The translations under genes were made by a program, and so were the position numbers. The notes under the pieces are model-generated. The model did not search any database and was not told the origin of the DNA. It saw only the letters and a program-made list of their open reading frames with translations. Below are positions 43,577 through 51,949 of a DNA stretch of 64,000 nucleotides, in pieces. This DNA is from Mucilaginibacter pineti (GTDB lineage Bacteria > Bacteroidota > Bacteroidia > Sphingobacteriales > Sphingobacteriaceae): NCBI RefSeq assembly GCF_900101875.1, contig NZ_FNAI01000005.1, positions 124,001-188,000 of the forward strand. The letters are read 5' to 3'. The stretch's first letter is position 1. Every line of letters starts with the position of its first letter.

Positions 43577-43612
43577 ACAAAAAAGGTGCCTGCGAGGGCA
43601 CCTTTTTTGTTT
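43575..43612 (+). terminator. Intrinsic terminator of lon
   Basis: A perfect 16-bp stem (43575-43590 with 43597-43612; GGTGCC/GGCACC core flanked by A and T runs) around a 6-base loop, beginning inside the lon stop codon. It may also serve the convergent lipoprotein gene. Confidence 0.9.
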
Positions 43613-43640
43613 ATATAAGATCAGTTTAGGTTAATTATTA

Positions 43641-45107
43641 TCAATGTCCGTTAAAACCAAGTCTTTTATACCAGGGACCTAACGGGCCTGTTGTAGTGGC
43701 GAATTCACCAACTTCGCCCCAGGCACCGGCATAATCCCTCCATGGTTGGGTGCTTAAATCCTGCACATTATCGGTAATAACCCATTGGTAACCACCGTCG
43801 GCAGCGTGGTCGAGGTCAAGAATGGTATGATAATCACCAGGATAATTATAAAACGCGTGTGATCCTGTTGCACTGTAAACAGTTAAGGTTTGCACACCGT
43901 TTGCTTCGGTTATAATTAAATTCTCCTTAGCATAATAAGGATCATCGCTATGCTGGCTTAACCACGCGCCGGCAATGCTATTGTTAACAATGCTAAGGGT
44001 AACATTTTCCCAATCGCCCTGGTGCGAAAAGCTTATTCCAACCGAAGCCTGGTCATAGCCATAAAATGTCCAGTATTGTCTTTTGCTGCCATCGGCCGTT
44101 GAATACTGAAATACGGGTACACGGGTATTAGGGTCGCGGTCGCCAACCAGGTTATCATCGGGCTCCAGGAACACTTCGCCAACACCAAAGCTGTCGCTAT
44201 CATGAGGCCTTAGGTTTTTTGTAGAGTTAGGGATATAATAGCTGTTAATAATATTTACAGGAATATCATAGTACTCCAAACCATGCGAGTTACCATTTAC
44301 CCAAAAGTTTTGCGATTTACTCCATCCATCATCAGAAGAGCCTATGTTGTGTTTCCTGAACCGTGATAACCTGATAAAATCATTAGGGTTCATTGGGAAA
44401 TAGCTTTCTGAAGGGTTAAGCTTTACCACAATCCTGAAACGGCTTGGCGGAACTGTAACCGTGTTATAAGCTATTGTGCCAACCGAATAATAAGTATTTC
44501 CATTCTCGTCGCCAGAATGAGAGCGACCAGTAATAACATGGGTTCCGTCTGTTTTAAACCAGTTCCATTTTGATTCTTTATTACTACCCGAGGTTGAATA
44601 GTTAATTATGGTGGTTGTCAGGCCATTATACTTCACCACACCGGTTTTATAAGCTGTTTGGCCGTTCTCGTCGCCAGAATGCCTTCTGCCTACAATTACC
44701 CTGCCCGCAGAGGCATTATAGGTACCGTTTGATTCCTTGATATTACCCTCCCATCTTTGATCTTCTACCGTGATAACGCCGCCAACCGGATTTCCAGCTG
44801 CGTCTATAGCTTTTAATGTGGCGTACTCATAGGCTGTTTTACCGTTTTCGTCGCCAGAATGATAGCGTCCTGTAAGTACGGTATTGTTGCTGCATTCAAA
44901 CGAGAAACCACTTTCTTTTACCTGACCGGTTTCTGCTCTTACATTCGGAACAATTAAAATCTGGGTTCCGGTAATCCCTTCTGTCTTTAATTTAGACTTG
45001 GAAGATGTTGCGACCACGTCGTTTAATTCGGTCGACTTTTTACAGGCAAACGCCAATGTAAAAAGCAAAAACAACGTGAGTTTCTGGATTGTATTTTTTC
45101 TACTCAT
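43641..45107 (-). CDS. Lipoprotein with three GRxHSGDENGxTxY repeats and VPS62-like C-terminus
   Basis: 488 residues. A lipobox (LAFAC, lipidated C22) sends it to the cell envelope. Three copies of the motif GRxHSGDENGxTxY occur at 80-93, 140-153 and 194-207, each in a unit of about 55-60 residues. The C-terminal part (about 220-488) resembles the VPS62 family (WTFYGYDQA, HQGDWENVTL, SATGSHAFYNYPG, WGEVGEF). VPS62-like domains in bacteria are often secreted, of unknown role. Monocistronic, with its stop next to the lon terminator. The repeat module has no name that I know. Confidence 0.7.
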   Translation of the reverse strand: MSRKNTIQKLTLFLLFTLAFACKKSTELNDVVATSSKSKLKTEGITGTQILIVPNVRAETGQVKESGFSFECSNNTVLTGRYHSGDENGKTAYEYATLKAIDAAGNPVGGVITVEDQRWEGNIKESNGTYNASAGRVIVGRRHSGDENGQTAYKTGVVKYNGLTTTIINYSTSGSNKESKWNWFKTDGTHVITGRSHSGDENGNTYYSVGTIAYNTVTVPPSRFRIVVKLNPSESYFPMNPNDFIRLSRFRKHNIGSSDDGWSKSQNFWVNGNSHGLEYYDIPVNIINSYYIPNSTKNLRPHDSDSFGVGEVFLEPDDNLVGDRDPNTRVPVFQYSTADGSKRQYWTFYGYDQASVGISFSHQGDWENVTLSIVNNSIAGAWLSQHSDDPYYAKENLIITEANGVQTLTVYSATGSHAFYNYPGDYHTILDLDHAADGGYQWVITDNVQDLSTQPWRDYAGAWGEVGEFATTTGPLGPWYKRLGFNGH

Positions 45108-45368
45108 ATAAATTATTTAATTTTTACTAAATTATATAAAACATATAAATAAATATTAACCAAAACATTAATTTAATACTTATGGAAGAATTATTATTTA
45201 TTTATGACGATAGTGATATAACGCGGTTGTGAATAGCATAGACTGACGAATAAATGCTACATCATATGCCGCAATCCTGTACCCTCACTTCACCGTATTT
45301 GAAACTTTTTGCATCCCATCAGCGTAATACGACCTGAATTGTATATTTAATTCAATCCAACCTAAAGA

Positions 45369-45983
45369 ATGAAGAAATTTTTTACGCTTAAAACTATTAT
45401 CCTATCCTTACTTATTTTATCGGCCTATAGTGCCTCGGCACAAATTGTTGAACCACCGGATGGGCAGGATTCTATCGCCATTAAAAAAAAGGCAGCAACA
45501 CCAACTATTAAAGCCGTAGCTGTAAAAAAAGACACCGTTATTGTTCAGCAACAATCATACGGCGATAGGGCACAAAACCTGTATTTTGAAATAGGCGGTC
45601 CCGGCCTGGCTTTAACCGTTAATTACGATACACGCTTTGGCGAAAAGCGCAATGGCCTGGGTTACCGGGTGGGCGCAGGTTACTTTGCCGATGGCGGTAA
45701 CAATGTTTTCACCATTCCGTTACAGGTAAATTACCTGATAGGCGAAACCACCAGTTTACTGGAGATAGGCGGCGGTACAACTTTTTTAAACTCCTACGGA
45801 GATAACAAAGGCAAGCACTTTATTTTTGACAGGGTTACCGGCTTTGTAGGTACTGCCACCCTTGGCTACCGTTACCAGCCCGAAGAAAAAGGCTTTAATT
45901 TCAGGATTGCATTTGTACCCATTTTTTATGATGAAGGCATTATTGCTGCCGGCGGTATAAGCTTTGGATATACCTTTAAATAA
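45369..45983 (+). CDS. Small outer-membrane beta-barrel protein
   Basis: 204 residues: signal peptide (AYSASAQ), a short Lys/Thr linker and an eight-strand-sized barrel (GLALTVNYDTRFG, GYRVGAGYFAD, GTTFLN, GISFGYTFK ending). It has no enzyme motif. Probably a small porin-like or structural OMP of Bacteroidota. The gene at 46094 follows on the same strand at 110 bases. Confidence 0.65.
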   Translation: MKKFFTLKTIILSLLILSAYSASAQIVEPPDGQDSIAIKKKAATPTIKAVAVKKDTVIVQQQSYGDRAQNLYFEIGGPGLALTVNYDTRFGEKRNGLGYRVGAGYFADGGNNVFTIPLQVNYLIGETTSLLEIGGGTTFLNSYGDNKGKHFIFDRVTGFVGTATLGYRYQPEEKGFNFRIAFVPIFYDEGIIAAGGISFGYTFK

Positions 45984-46041
45984 TTAATAACGTAAGTTTT
46001 TGTATACCCTTTAACATAAAATCCCTGAATTTTTAGCGACT

Positions 46042-46104
46042 ATGAAAATCATTCTGATTTTATATATTAGTGGGCTAATTATTTGCAACCTTAATGTTAA
46101 ATAA
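46042..46104 (+). CDS. Possible 20-residue leader peptide overlapping lpxR-like start
   Basis: An ATG at 46042 opens a 20-codon hydrophobic frame (MKIILILYISGLIICNLNVK) that ends 11 bases inside the next gene, in a different frame. It is preceded by TTTTTAGCGAC, resembling the box that abuts the ATG at 11983. It could couple translation to the lpxR-like gene or be chance. Confidence 0.25.
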   Translation: MKIILILYISGLIICNLNVK

Positions 46105-47041
46105 ACTATTCCTTACGCTGATATGCCTGCTGGGCAGCATCGGCTTATTTGCCCAAACCCATAGTCATGAATTTGGCATACAATCAGATAACGATTCATT
46201 CCTGGGCCAGGGATCAGACAGGTATTACACCAATGGCATCTTTTTTTATTACCGCAAAGCTTTAAAGGCCGACAATGGCCTGCAAAACAAAGTGCTTGGT
46301 TTTGAAATAGGGCAAAAAATGTTCAACGCGCAATCGGGCTTTGTTCCCAATGCCGATTATGTTGACAGGCCTTTTGCCGCCTACACTTACATTGGCTCGA
46401 CACTGAACTTGCTGTATGCCAACGAAAGCAATTTAAAACTTAGTGCCCAGATAGGCGTGAATGGCCCCATTGCCGGCGGCCAGCCCGTGCAAAAGCTAAT
46501 ACATAACACTTTCGGTTTTTACAAACTAAACGGCTGGCAATACCAAATCAGAAACGACGTACAACTTAACCTCGGCGCCGAGTACAATAAACTGCTGGTA
46601 AGGGCCTCGTGGATTGATGCAAGCTTTACCAGCTACGCTAACCTTGGTAATGGTTTTACCGGTGCTGGTCTGGGTACTATGATAAGGTTAGGAAATTTCA
46701 ACCAGCTGTTTAACTCGGTAAGTACACAAAGTACGGTAACCACAACAGCACAAAACGGGTTATTGCACAAGCACGAAATATTCTTTTACTACAAACCGCA
46801 AATAAACGTTGTTGCTTACGATGCTACCATACAAGGCAGCCTTTTCCGGAGCAAGGATACCACGAGTATGGAAGTAACGCTGAGCAAAAAACCGGTGGTT
46901 TTCAGTCAGCAGTTTGGCCTGGCTTTTACTACAGATCGTTTTACGTTTGATATAGCAGCCATTTTTCATACCCGCGAAGTAAAGGAGATGGTGCATTCAC
47001 ATCAATGGGGCAGCATTACAGGGGTATACAGGTTTAAATAG
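46094..47041 (+). CDS. LpxR-family lipid A deacylase (DUF2219)
   Basis: 315 residues (Salmonella LpxR about 319). Signal peptide to about residue 21, then the family's N-terminal motif with N33-D34 and the DRYYTNG segment (42-48), which carry catalytic/calcium residues in LpxR. A 12-strand barrel follows and ends in phenylalanine-lysine. LpxR removes the 3'-acyloxyacyl chain of lipid A at the outer membrane. Exact substrate in this organism is inferred from family. Confidence 0.85.
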   Translation: MLNKLFLTLICLLGSIGLFAQTHSHEFGIQSDNDSFLGQGSDRYYTNGIFFYYRKALKADNGLQNKVLGFEIGQKMFNAQSGFVPNADYVDRPFAAYTYIGSTLNLLYANESNLKLSAQIGVNGPIAGGQPVQKLIHNTFGFYKLNGWQYQIRNDVQLNLGAEYNKLLVRASWIDASFTSYANLGNGFTGAGLGTMIRLGNFNQLFNSVSTQSTVTTTAQNGLLHKHEIFFYYKPQINVVAYDATIQGSLFRSKDTTSMEVTLSKKPVVFSQQFGLAFTTDRFTFDIAAIFHTREVKEMVHSHQWGSITGVYRFK

Positions 47042-47054
47042 ATATGCAAATTTC

Positions 47055-47199
47055 AGATGTGCAGATATGCAGATGATTTTGCCTGAACCATGATTAAGGG
47101 GATTAAAAGATTACCACGATTAATGAAAAATCAGGGCAATCCCTAAATCCGATAATCTAATAAATCTGCTTAATCCAGGTTCAGACAATCCGCACATCT
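47055..47199. repeat. Composite intergenic palindromic repeat, copy 2
   Basis: AGATGTGC (47055-47062) and GCACATCT (47192-47199) form the ends; inside are GAACC/GGTTC and GATTAA/TTAATC words in the same order as in the copy at 6642-6762. It lies between convergent lpxR-like and arfB genes. Confidence 0.65.
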
Positions 47200-47205
47200 A
47201 AAAAT

Positions 47206-47616
47206 TTACTCTTCGTAATTCTTCGCCCTATTATCTTTTTTTACCGATTGTTTCTTTTTACTATCTAAACGGGCGGCCTTTGCAGCCTTGCTTACCTTGG
47301 TAGGCTTACGTACTTTTTGTACTTGCAAAGCGCGTGTAAGAAGCCCTATCAGCCTTTCAGGCGCTTTTTCTTTGTTAAGATACTGGCTACGCTCTTCATC
47401 GCAGATCACCTGAATGTAGCCATCTTTATTTAAACGGTTCCGGAGTTTTTCAGTAAGGAGTAATTTCTCTTCATCGGTAAACAGTGCGGAGGTTTCCATC
47501 GCGAACAAAAGTTCTACCTTGCTTGATACCTTGTTTACATTTTGCCCGCCCTTGCCGCCACTGCGTGAGGTTTTGTAAGTTATTTCTTTCTGAAGATCGG
47601 CCTTAGTGAGGTTCAT
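47206..47616 (-). CDS. arfB: Peptidyl-tRNA hydrolase ArfB (ribosome rescue)
   Basis: 136 residues (E. coli ArfB 140). The GGQ motif lies in SRSGGKGGQNVNKVSSKVELLF, and the C-terminus is a flexible basic tail (KAAKAARLDSKKKQSVKK) that enters the mRNA channel of stalled ribosomes. It hydrolyses peptidyl-tRNA on non-stop ribosomes. It is not RF1/RF2 because domain 2 and the anticodon-like motif are absent. Confidence 0.92.
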   Translation of the reverse strand: MNLTKADLQKEITYKTSRSGGKGGQNVNKVSSKVELLFAMETSALFTDEEKLLLTEKLRNRLNKDGYIQVICDEERSQYLNKEKAPERLIGLLTRALQVQKVRKPTKVSKAAKAARLDSKKKQSVKKDNRAKNYEE

Positions 47617-47634
47617 TTTTCAAAGATAGCTTTT

Positions 47635-47669
47635 TAGTCATTAGTCATTAGTCATTAGTCATTAGTCAT
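47635..47669 (+). repeat. Five tandem TAGTCAT units
   Basis: Five exact 7-base copies followed by TAG, in the divergent arfB/cmk gap. A slippage-prone array; any effect on cmk expression is unproven. Confidence 0.85.
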
Positions 47670-47799
47670 TAGCCGGGATTGCAAAAGAAGCCTTATGTTT
47701 TAGAAATTGTGAAAATTCTTTAATTCTGAAAATTCTGATTCTGACAAAATTCAACTTAATCAACTCAATCAACAACCAAATTTGTATTTTAGTGGCTTT

Positions 47800-48471
47800 A
47801 TGAGCAACAATATTGTAGTGGCAATTGATGGTTATTCATCATGCGGTAAAAGCACACTGGCCAAGGCTTTAGCCAAAAAACTTCATTTTATTTATGTGGA
47901 TAGCGGCGCCATGTACCGTGCTGTTGCCTTATACTTTCTGCGTAATAATATTGATTCCAACAACCACGAGCAAATTGCCGAAGCGTTGAAAGACATTCAC
48001 CTAAACTTTCATTCGCGCGATTACCAAACGCACATTACCCTTAATGACGAAGAGGTATCTGAGGAAATCCGCTTAATGCCGGTTTCCGAAAAAGTGAGCG
48101 AAGTATCGGCCATTCGTGAAGTGCGTAAGGAGATGGTAAAACAGCAGCAGCGCATGGGGTATTCCAAAAACATTGTGATGGACGGCCGCGATATTGGCAC
48201 CACGGTTTTCCCTGCCGCTAACGTAAAAATATTCATGACAGCCGATCCTAAAGTACGTGCTGAACGCCGCTACAAAGAAATCCACGACAAAAACCCCGAA
48301 ATTACTTTAGAAGACATATTTGAGAACATAGCCCATCGCGACTACCAGGATACCACCCGCGAGGAAAGCCCGCTGGTAAGGGCCGCGGACGCCATTATAT
48401 TAGACAATACCAACCTCACCCCCGAACAGCAATTACAGTTTGCCTTGGATAAGGTGGAACCATTTCTTTAG
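47800..48471 (+). CDS. cmk: Cytidylate kinase
   Basis: 223 residues from ATG 47800; an upstream in-frame TTG (47782) is disfavoured because it lies in a TTTGTATTTTAG promoter-like stretch. P-loop GYSSCGKST, YVDSGAMYRAVALY (CMP binding), MDGRDIGTTVFPAA and the lid region RRYKEIHDKNP are all present. Phosphorylates CMP and dCMP. Its stop codon lies within the left arm of a 27-bp inverted repeat shared with the convergent dCMP deaminase. Confidence 0.95.
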   Translation: MSNNIVVAIDGYSSCGKSTLAKALAKKLHFIYVDSGAMYRAVALYFLRNNIDSNNHEQIAEALKDIHLNFHSRDYQTHITLNDEEVSEEIRLMPVSEKVSEVSAIREVRKEMVKQQQRMGYSKNIVMDGRDIGTTVFPAANVKIFMTADPKVRAERRYKEIHDKNPEITLEDIFENIAHRDYQDTTREESPLVRAADAIILDNTNLTPEQQLQFALDKVEPFL

Positions 48472-48618
48472 GTTAAAGGTAAAAGGCGAAAGGTTAAAGG
48501 TATTGTCCTATTTAATATCAAATGAGAGTATCGCTTATTGTTATTGCGTAATTGCAAATCTGACCTTTGCCTCTCGATATAAAAACCTTTTACCTTTCGC
48601 CTTTTACCTTTAACCTAA
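48468..48618. repeat. 151-bp element with 27-bp perfect inverted ends
   Basis: Bases 48468-48494 (starting TTAGGTTAAAGG) and 48592-48618 are exact inverted copies. The left arm contains the cmk stop and the right arm the dCMP deaminase stop, so both genes end inside the element. It is rich in AAAGG/CCTTT words. Likely a bidirectional hairpin terminator or a MITE-like repeat. Confidence 0.8.
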
Positions 48619-49068
48619 ATTAACAAACTTCACTGTATTAACCCCAAACCTGTTCAAAAAATCAACTCCTTCATCACTTGCCAGGCCTTTAAACTCGGCA
48701 TATGATTTATCAAAATAAACCTGTTTTATACCGGCCGAAAAAATAAGTCGTGCACAGGCTATGCACGGCGATAGCGTTGTGTAAAGTGTTGCACCTTCAA
48801 GCCGGGCACCATTTTTTACGGCGTATAGTATAGCATTCTCTTCGGCATGCAGGGCAAGGGAGCAGCTCCCCTTTGAATCGCGTGCGCAGCCGGTTTCAGG
48901 CCATTCCTCGTCGCAGTTATGTGTACCCGCTGGCGGTCCGTTGTACCCGATAGATATAATACGGGTATCGCGCGTTAAAACAGCGCCTACATGGGCCTTA
49001 ACGCAGTGCGAACGCTTGGCCAGATCAGTGGCAAGGTTCATGAAAATATGATCGAAACTTGGTTTCAT
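48610..49068 (-). CDS. dCMP deaminase (zinc)
   Basis: 152 residues. Zinc site H74-A-E76 in LHAEENAI and P101-C102-x-x-C105 in PCIACA, with GYNGPPAGTHNCDEE upstream as in ComEB/dCMP deaminases. It deaminates dCMP to dUMP for thymidylate synthesis. It converges with cmk, another enzyme acting on CMP/dCMP. Confidence 0.92.
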   Translation of the reverse strand: MKPSFDHIFMNLATDLAKRSHCVKAHVGAVLTRDTRIISIGYNGPPAGTHNCDEEWPETGCARDSKGSCSLALHAEENAILYAVKNGARLEGATLYTTLSPCIACARLIFSAGIKQVYFDKSYAEFKGLASDEGVDFLNRFGVNTVKFVNLG

Positions 49069-49094
49069 ATATTAAGTCATTAGGTCATTAAACG

Positions 49095-49140
49095 TCATTG
49101 GGTCATTACTTCATTTTTAAATGACTTAATGACCCAATGA
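49095..49140 (-). terminator. Near-perfect 21-bp hairpin of TCATT words
   Basis: TCATTGGGTCATTACTTCATT (49095-49115) pairs with 49120-49140 at 19 of 21 bases across a 4-base loop. It lies 20 bases beyond the sugar-transporter stop on the minus strand and is a likely terminator for it. Confidence 0.65.
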
Positions 49141-49159
49141 CTTAATGAGTTTTTAAAGA

Positions 49160-50794
49160 TTAGTGACCTGCCGCTACTTCAACGTGGTCAAGATCGATAC
49201 CCTGGCTGCGTAATTCCTTGCTTACTTTCCAGGCAAAATATGCCAGGTAAGCAAAGCCCAATGCAGGTACAATGTAGGAGAAATGTATACCGCTCATGCC
49301 TTTAACAATATCTCCGCTGCCATCGGCAATTTTACCTTGTAATGGCGGGATAATTGAACCGCCCAATATCATCATAATAAGGAAAGCCGAACCCTGGCTG
49401 GTATATTTACCCAAACCAGTAATGGCTAGCGAAAATATAGATGGCCACATGATTGAACAGCATAAACCACCGCTAATGAAAGAAAAGGTTGCAACCCTGC
49501 CGGTGGTCAATAAACCAGTAAGCATAAATGCGACACCCAATAATGCCAATACCGATAAGGTACGTGTTGGTTTTTGCTTACCAATAAAGAAAGCAACTAT
49601 CAATATAGCCACACAAACCGCGTAAACATATAGGTTACTTACATTAACACCCGTTACGGCATTTACCAATAGCACTATGCCAAATGCTATAAAAGGCACT
49701 AATACGTAAAGTATGTATTTTGTAGTTTTTGATAAGTTAAACGCACCAATTGAGCCCGCAAACCTGCCGATCATCAAGCTACCCCAATATAAGGAGATAT
49801 AAGGTGAAATGGCCGACTCAGCAAACGAGCCAAACTCCGGTGTCTTTAATAAAGAACCCATATTACTTTGGATAGTTACCTCGGTACCTACGTAAGTAAA
49901 AATGGCCAGCATACCTAAAATTAACTGTGGATATTGCATTGCTCCCCAACCCTCTTTGCTGCCTTTTGCTGCAAAAATAGTACCTACCAATGTTAATACA
50001 ATAATGGCCAGTGAAGCATATACGAAATATTGGCTTGGGATATGAATAGCGTTGCTTAAAGGATCAGCAGCCAATATCAATAAAAATGCGATGAATATGA
50101 TAAATAACGGCGTGTTGGCTTTTGAGCTTGATTCTATTTTTTCGTCGCTGGTTACTTTAGGCAGATTAGAGAACCAAAAGAAAACCGCAACGGCGATGAA
50201 CAACCCGGCAAGCATGTAATAAAGGTTATTTACCGATGAAATTTGAACGTCTTTTGCCTCAATTTTAGCAGTTGCGGAGCCAAATAGGATAACGCCTACA
50301 ACCACCGGACCTAATAAACCACCAATGTTATTGATACTACCGGCAAAATTTAAACGGTTTGAACCTGTTTCTGGTTCGCCCAAGGCAACAACAAACGGGT
50401 TTGCGGCTGTTTGCTGCAAGGAAAAACCAACTGCTATGATAAAGAACACCGCCAATATAAACCCAAATGATCCGGTAGCGATTGCAGGAATCATACCCAA
50501 AGCGCCTACTGCCGATATAATTAAACCTAATATAATCCCATTTTTATAACCAAGCTTGTTCATGATATCAACCTTACTGGCCTGCGAAGCAAAATAAAGT
50601 ATCAGTGAACCAATGAAATAACCGCCATAAAAGGTAAAATCTATCAACTGAGATTCAAATTGTGTTAAATGAAAATGCTCTTTACAAAAGGGGATAAATA
50701 CTCCATTTGAGGCGGCCAAAAAGCCCCAGAAAAAAAATACAATTACCAGGGTATACAGGGCCGAGGCATAATTCTTAGCGTTTTTTTGTTCCAT
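49160..50794 (-). CDS. FHS-family sugar MFS transporter (FucP/GluP type)
   Basis: 544 residues with 12 or more membrane segments. Landmarks: [22 protein letters not shown] in segment 1, [13 protein letters not shown] in segment 4 region, and [22 protein letters not shown] followed by [14 protein letters not shown] near the end, all typical of fucose/glucose/galactose:H+ symporters. It is longer than FucP (438) because of additional loops. The upstream divergent gap has a TGTAAA-AG-TTTACA palindrome suitable for a LacI-type regulator. No sugar kinase is adjacent. Confidence 0.85.
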   Translation of the reverse strand: MEQKNAKNYASALYTLVIVFFFWGFLAASNGVFIPFCKEHFHLTQFESQLIDFTFYGGYFIGSLILYFASQASKVDIMNKLGYKNGIILGLIISAVGALGMIPAIATGSFGFILAVFFIIAVGFSLQQTAANPFVVALGEPETGSNRLNFAGSINNIGGLLGPVVVGVILFGSATAKIEAKDVQISSVNNLYYMLAGLFIAVAVFFWFSNLPKVTSDEKIESSSKANTPLFIIFIAFLLILAADPLSNAIHIPSQYFVYASLAIIVLTLVGTIFAAKGSKEGWGAMQYPQLILGMLAIFTYVGTEVTIQSNMGSLLKTPEFGSFAESAISPYISLYWGSLMIGRFAGSIGAFNLSKTTKYILYVLVPFIAFGIVLLVNAVTGVNVSNLYVYAVCVAILIVAFFIGKQKPTRTLSVLALLGVAFMLTGLLTTGRVATFSFISGGLCCSIMWPSIFSLAITGLGKYTSQGSAFLIMMILGGSIIPPLQGKIADGSGDIVKGMSGIHFSYIVPALGFAYLAYFAWKVSKELRSQGIDLDHVEVAAGH

Positions 50795-50849
50795 TTCTTA
50801 GTTTAGTTATTCAGAATGTATTTTGAAACGCTAAACATAATCCATTTTT

Positions 50850-50863
50850 TGTAAAAGTTTACA
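50850..50863 (-). promoter_or_regulatory. Operator-like palindrome upstream of the sugar transporter
   Basis: TGTAAAAGTTTACA has perfect 6-base arms, 55 bases upstream of the transporter ATG. It precedes a possible -7 box (TATGTTTA on the minus strand at about 50837-50830). The TGTAAA/TTTACA half-sites recall LacI-family operators. Confidence 0.45.
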
Positions 50864-50932
50864 CACTTTTTCAAATTAAATAAATCACAATTTTATGTTT
50901 CGTTGTTTAAGAGATAAAATTGCATATTCGCA

Positions 50933-50950
50933 TTGTTCAAAAATGAACAA
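50933..50950 (+). promoter_or_regulatory. 18-bp palindrome just ahead of lysE-like gene
   Basis: TTGTTCA-AAAA-TGAACAA has perfect 7-base arms and ends 11 bases before the ATG at 50962. It may be a regulator site or a 5'-leader hairpin affecting translation. Confidence 0.45.
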
Positions 50951-50961
50951 CGCCTCAATTA

Positions 50962-51618
50962 ATGATAGAAGCCATTATTTCGGGAATTGGGTTTGGATTA
51001 GTGCTGACGTTTATTACTGGCCCGGTCTTTTTTGCTCTTATTAAAACCAGCATTGAAAAAGGTTTTCATGCAGGTGTTGCCCTTGCCCTCGGTGTAGTAT
51101 GCAGCGATGTGGTTTTTGTGGGTGGCATACTCTTTGGTTCGCAGTACGTTGATATCTCTGACCATACCAAAATTATTGCAGGTATAGGCGGCGCAGTTAT
51201 CCTGTTTACTGTTGGCGTATACTACATGTTTAAAAAAGCCGAGATCAATTACGGCAATAAAGTACCATCAGGTATTGATAAGGCAGGGTACTTTTTCAAG
51301 GGCTTTTTAATGTGCATTTTTAACCCCTCCCTGCTTATCCATTGGACGGTTGTTATTGGTGCCGCCAGTACCACGTTTCACGTCGGCGCGCCTCATCGCT
51401 CGCTCCATATTGCTATTATGTTTTTAACCATCCTTATTGTACAGTTCAGCATGGATACTATAAAGGCCTTTTATGCCGATAAGCTGCGCGATAAGATCTC
51501 GGTTAAACTCATCCACCGCCTTAACGAAGTTGCCGGTATAGCGCTTATAATAGCCTCATTGGTGCTTATTGATAAGTTGGTTACCCATTTTATATTTTCT
51601 GCGCCGGTAGCATCTTGA
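50962..51618 (+). CDS. LysE-family translocator
   Basis: 218 residues, six membrane segments. FGLVLTFITGPVFFALIKTSIEKGFHAGVALALGVVCSD in the first two segments and FLMCIFNPSLLIHWTVVIG are family signatures of LysE/RhtB amino-acid exporters. Substrate unknown. It is divergent from the sugar transporter, with its own palindromic upstream site. Confidence 0.88.
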   Translation: MIEAIISGIGFGLVLTFITGPVFFALIKTSIEKGFHAGVALALGVVCSDVVFVGGILFGSQYVDISDHTKIIAGIGGAVILFTVGVYYMFKKAEINYGNKVPSGIDKAGYFFKGFLMCIFNPSLLIHWTVVIGAASTTFHVGAPHRSLHIAIMFLTILIVQFSMDTIKAFYADKLRDKISVKLIHRLNEVAGIALIIASLVLIDKLVTHFIFSAPVAS

Positions 51619-51636
51619 GCAATCAAGTAAACACAT

Positions 51637-51881
51637 TTTGTCATTCTGAATTTTAAAATCCGTGGCCTCCAAAGGGGGAAATGACATGGAAAATTATAAA
51701 AACGGGCTGTCATGCTGAGCCTGTCGAAGCATAGCGGGCAAAGGCCTTTACGCACGCCCCTTCGACAAGCTCAGGGTGACTGGCCCTTTACATATTACTT
51801 ATCATGGGTAGGTATTAAGCAATTCTAATCTGCGACTTTGATGATGTACAATAGATTCTTCGCTCCGCTCAGAATGACAAA
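51637..51881. repeat. Nested palindromic repeats (GTCATTCTGA and GTCATGCTGAGCCTG types)
   Basis: Outer 13-base arms TTTGTCATTCTGA (51637-51649) and its inverse at 51869-51881 enclose a second palindrome of 21-base arms (51709-51729 and 51760-51780, core CTGTCGAAG/CTTCGACAAG). It occupies most of the 331-base gap (51619-51949), which has no supportable gene. Confidence 0.65.
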
Positions 51882-51893
51882 TAAAAACCCAAC

Positions 51894-51923
51894 AAAAAAG
51901 GCGATGAACCTAAATCCATCGCC
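51894..51923 (-). terminator. Intrinsic terminator of purF
   Basis: On the minus strand GGCGATG (51923-51917) pairs with CATCGCC (51906-51900) across 10 bases and is followed by six T residues (51899-51894). It lies 27 bases beyond the purF stop. Confidence 0.85.
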
Positions 51924-51949
51924 TCAAATATCAACCCTTTCAGGGGGCT

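Noticed and set aside
47635..47669. Possible CRISPR-like array
   Set aside because: The units are 7 bases with no spacers; it is a simple tandem repeat.
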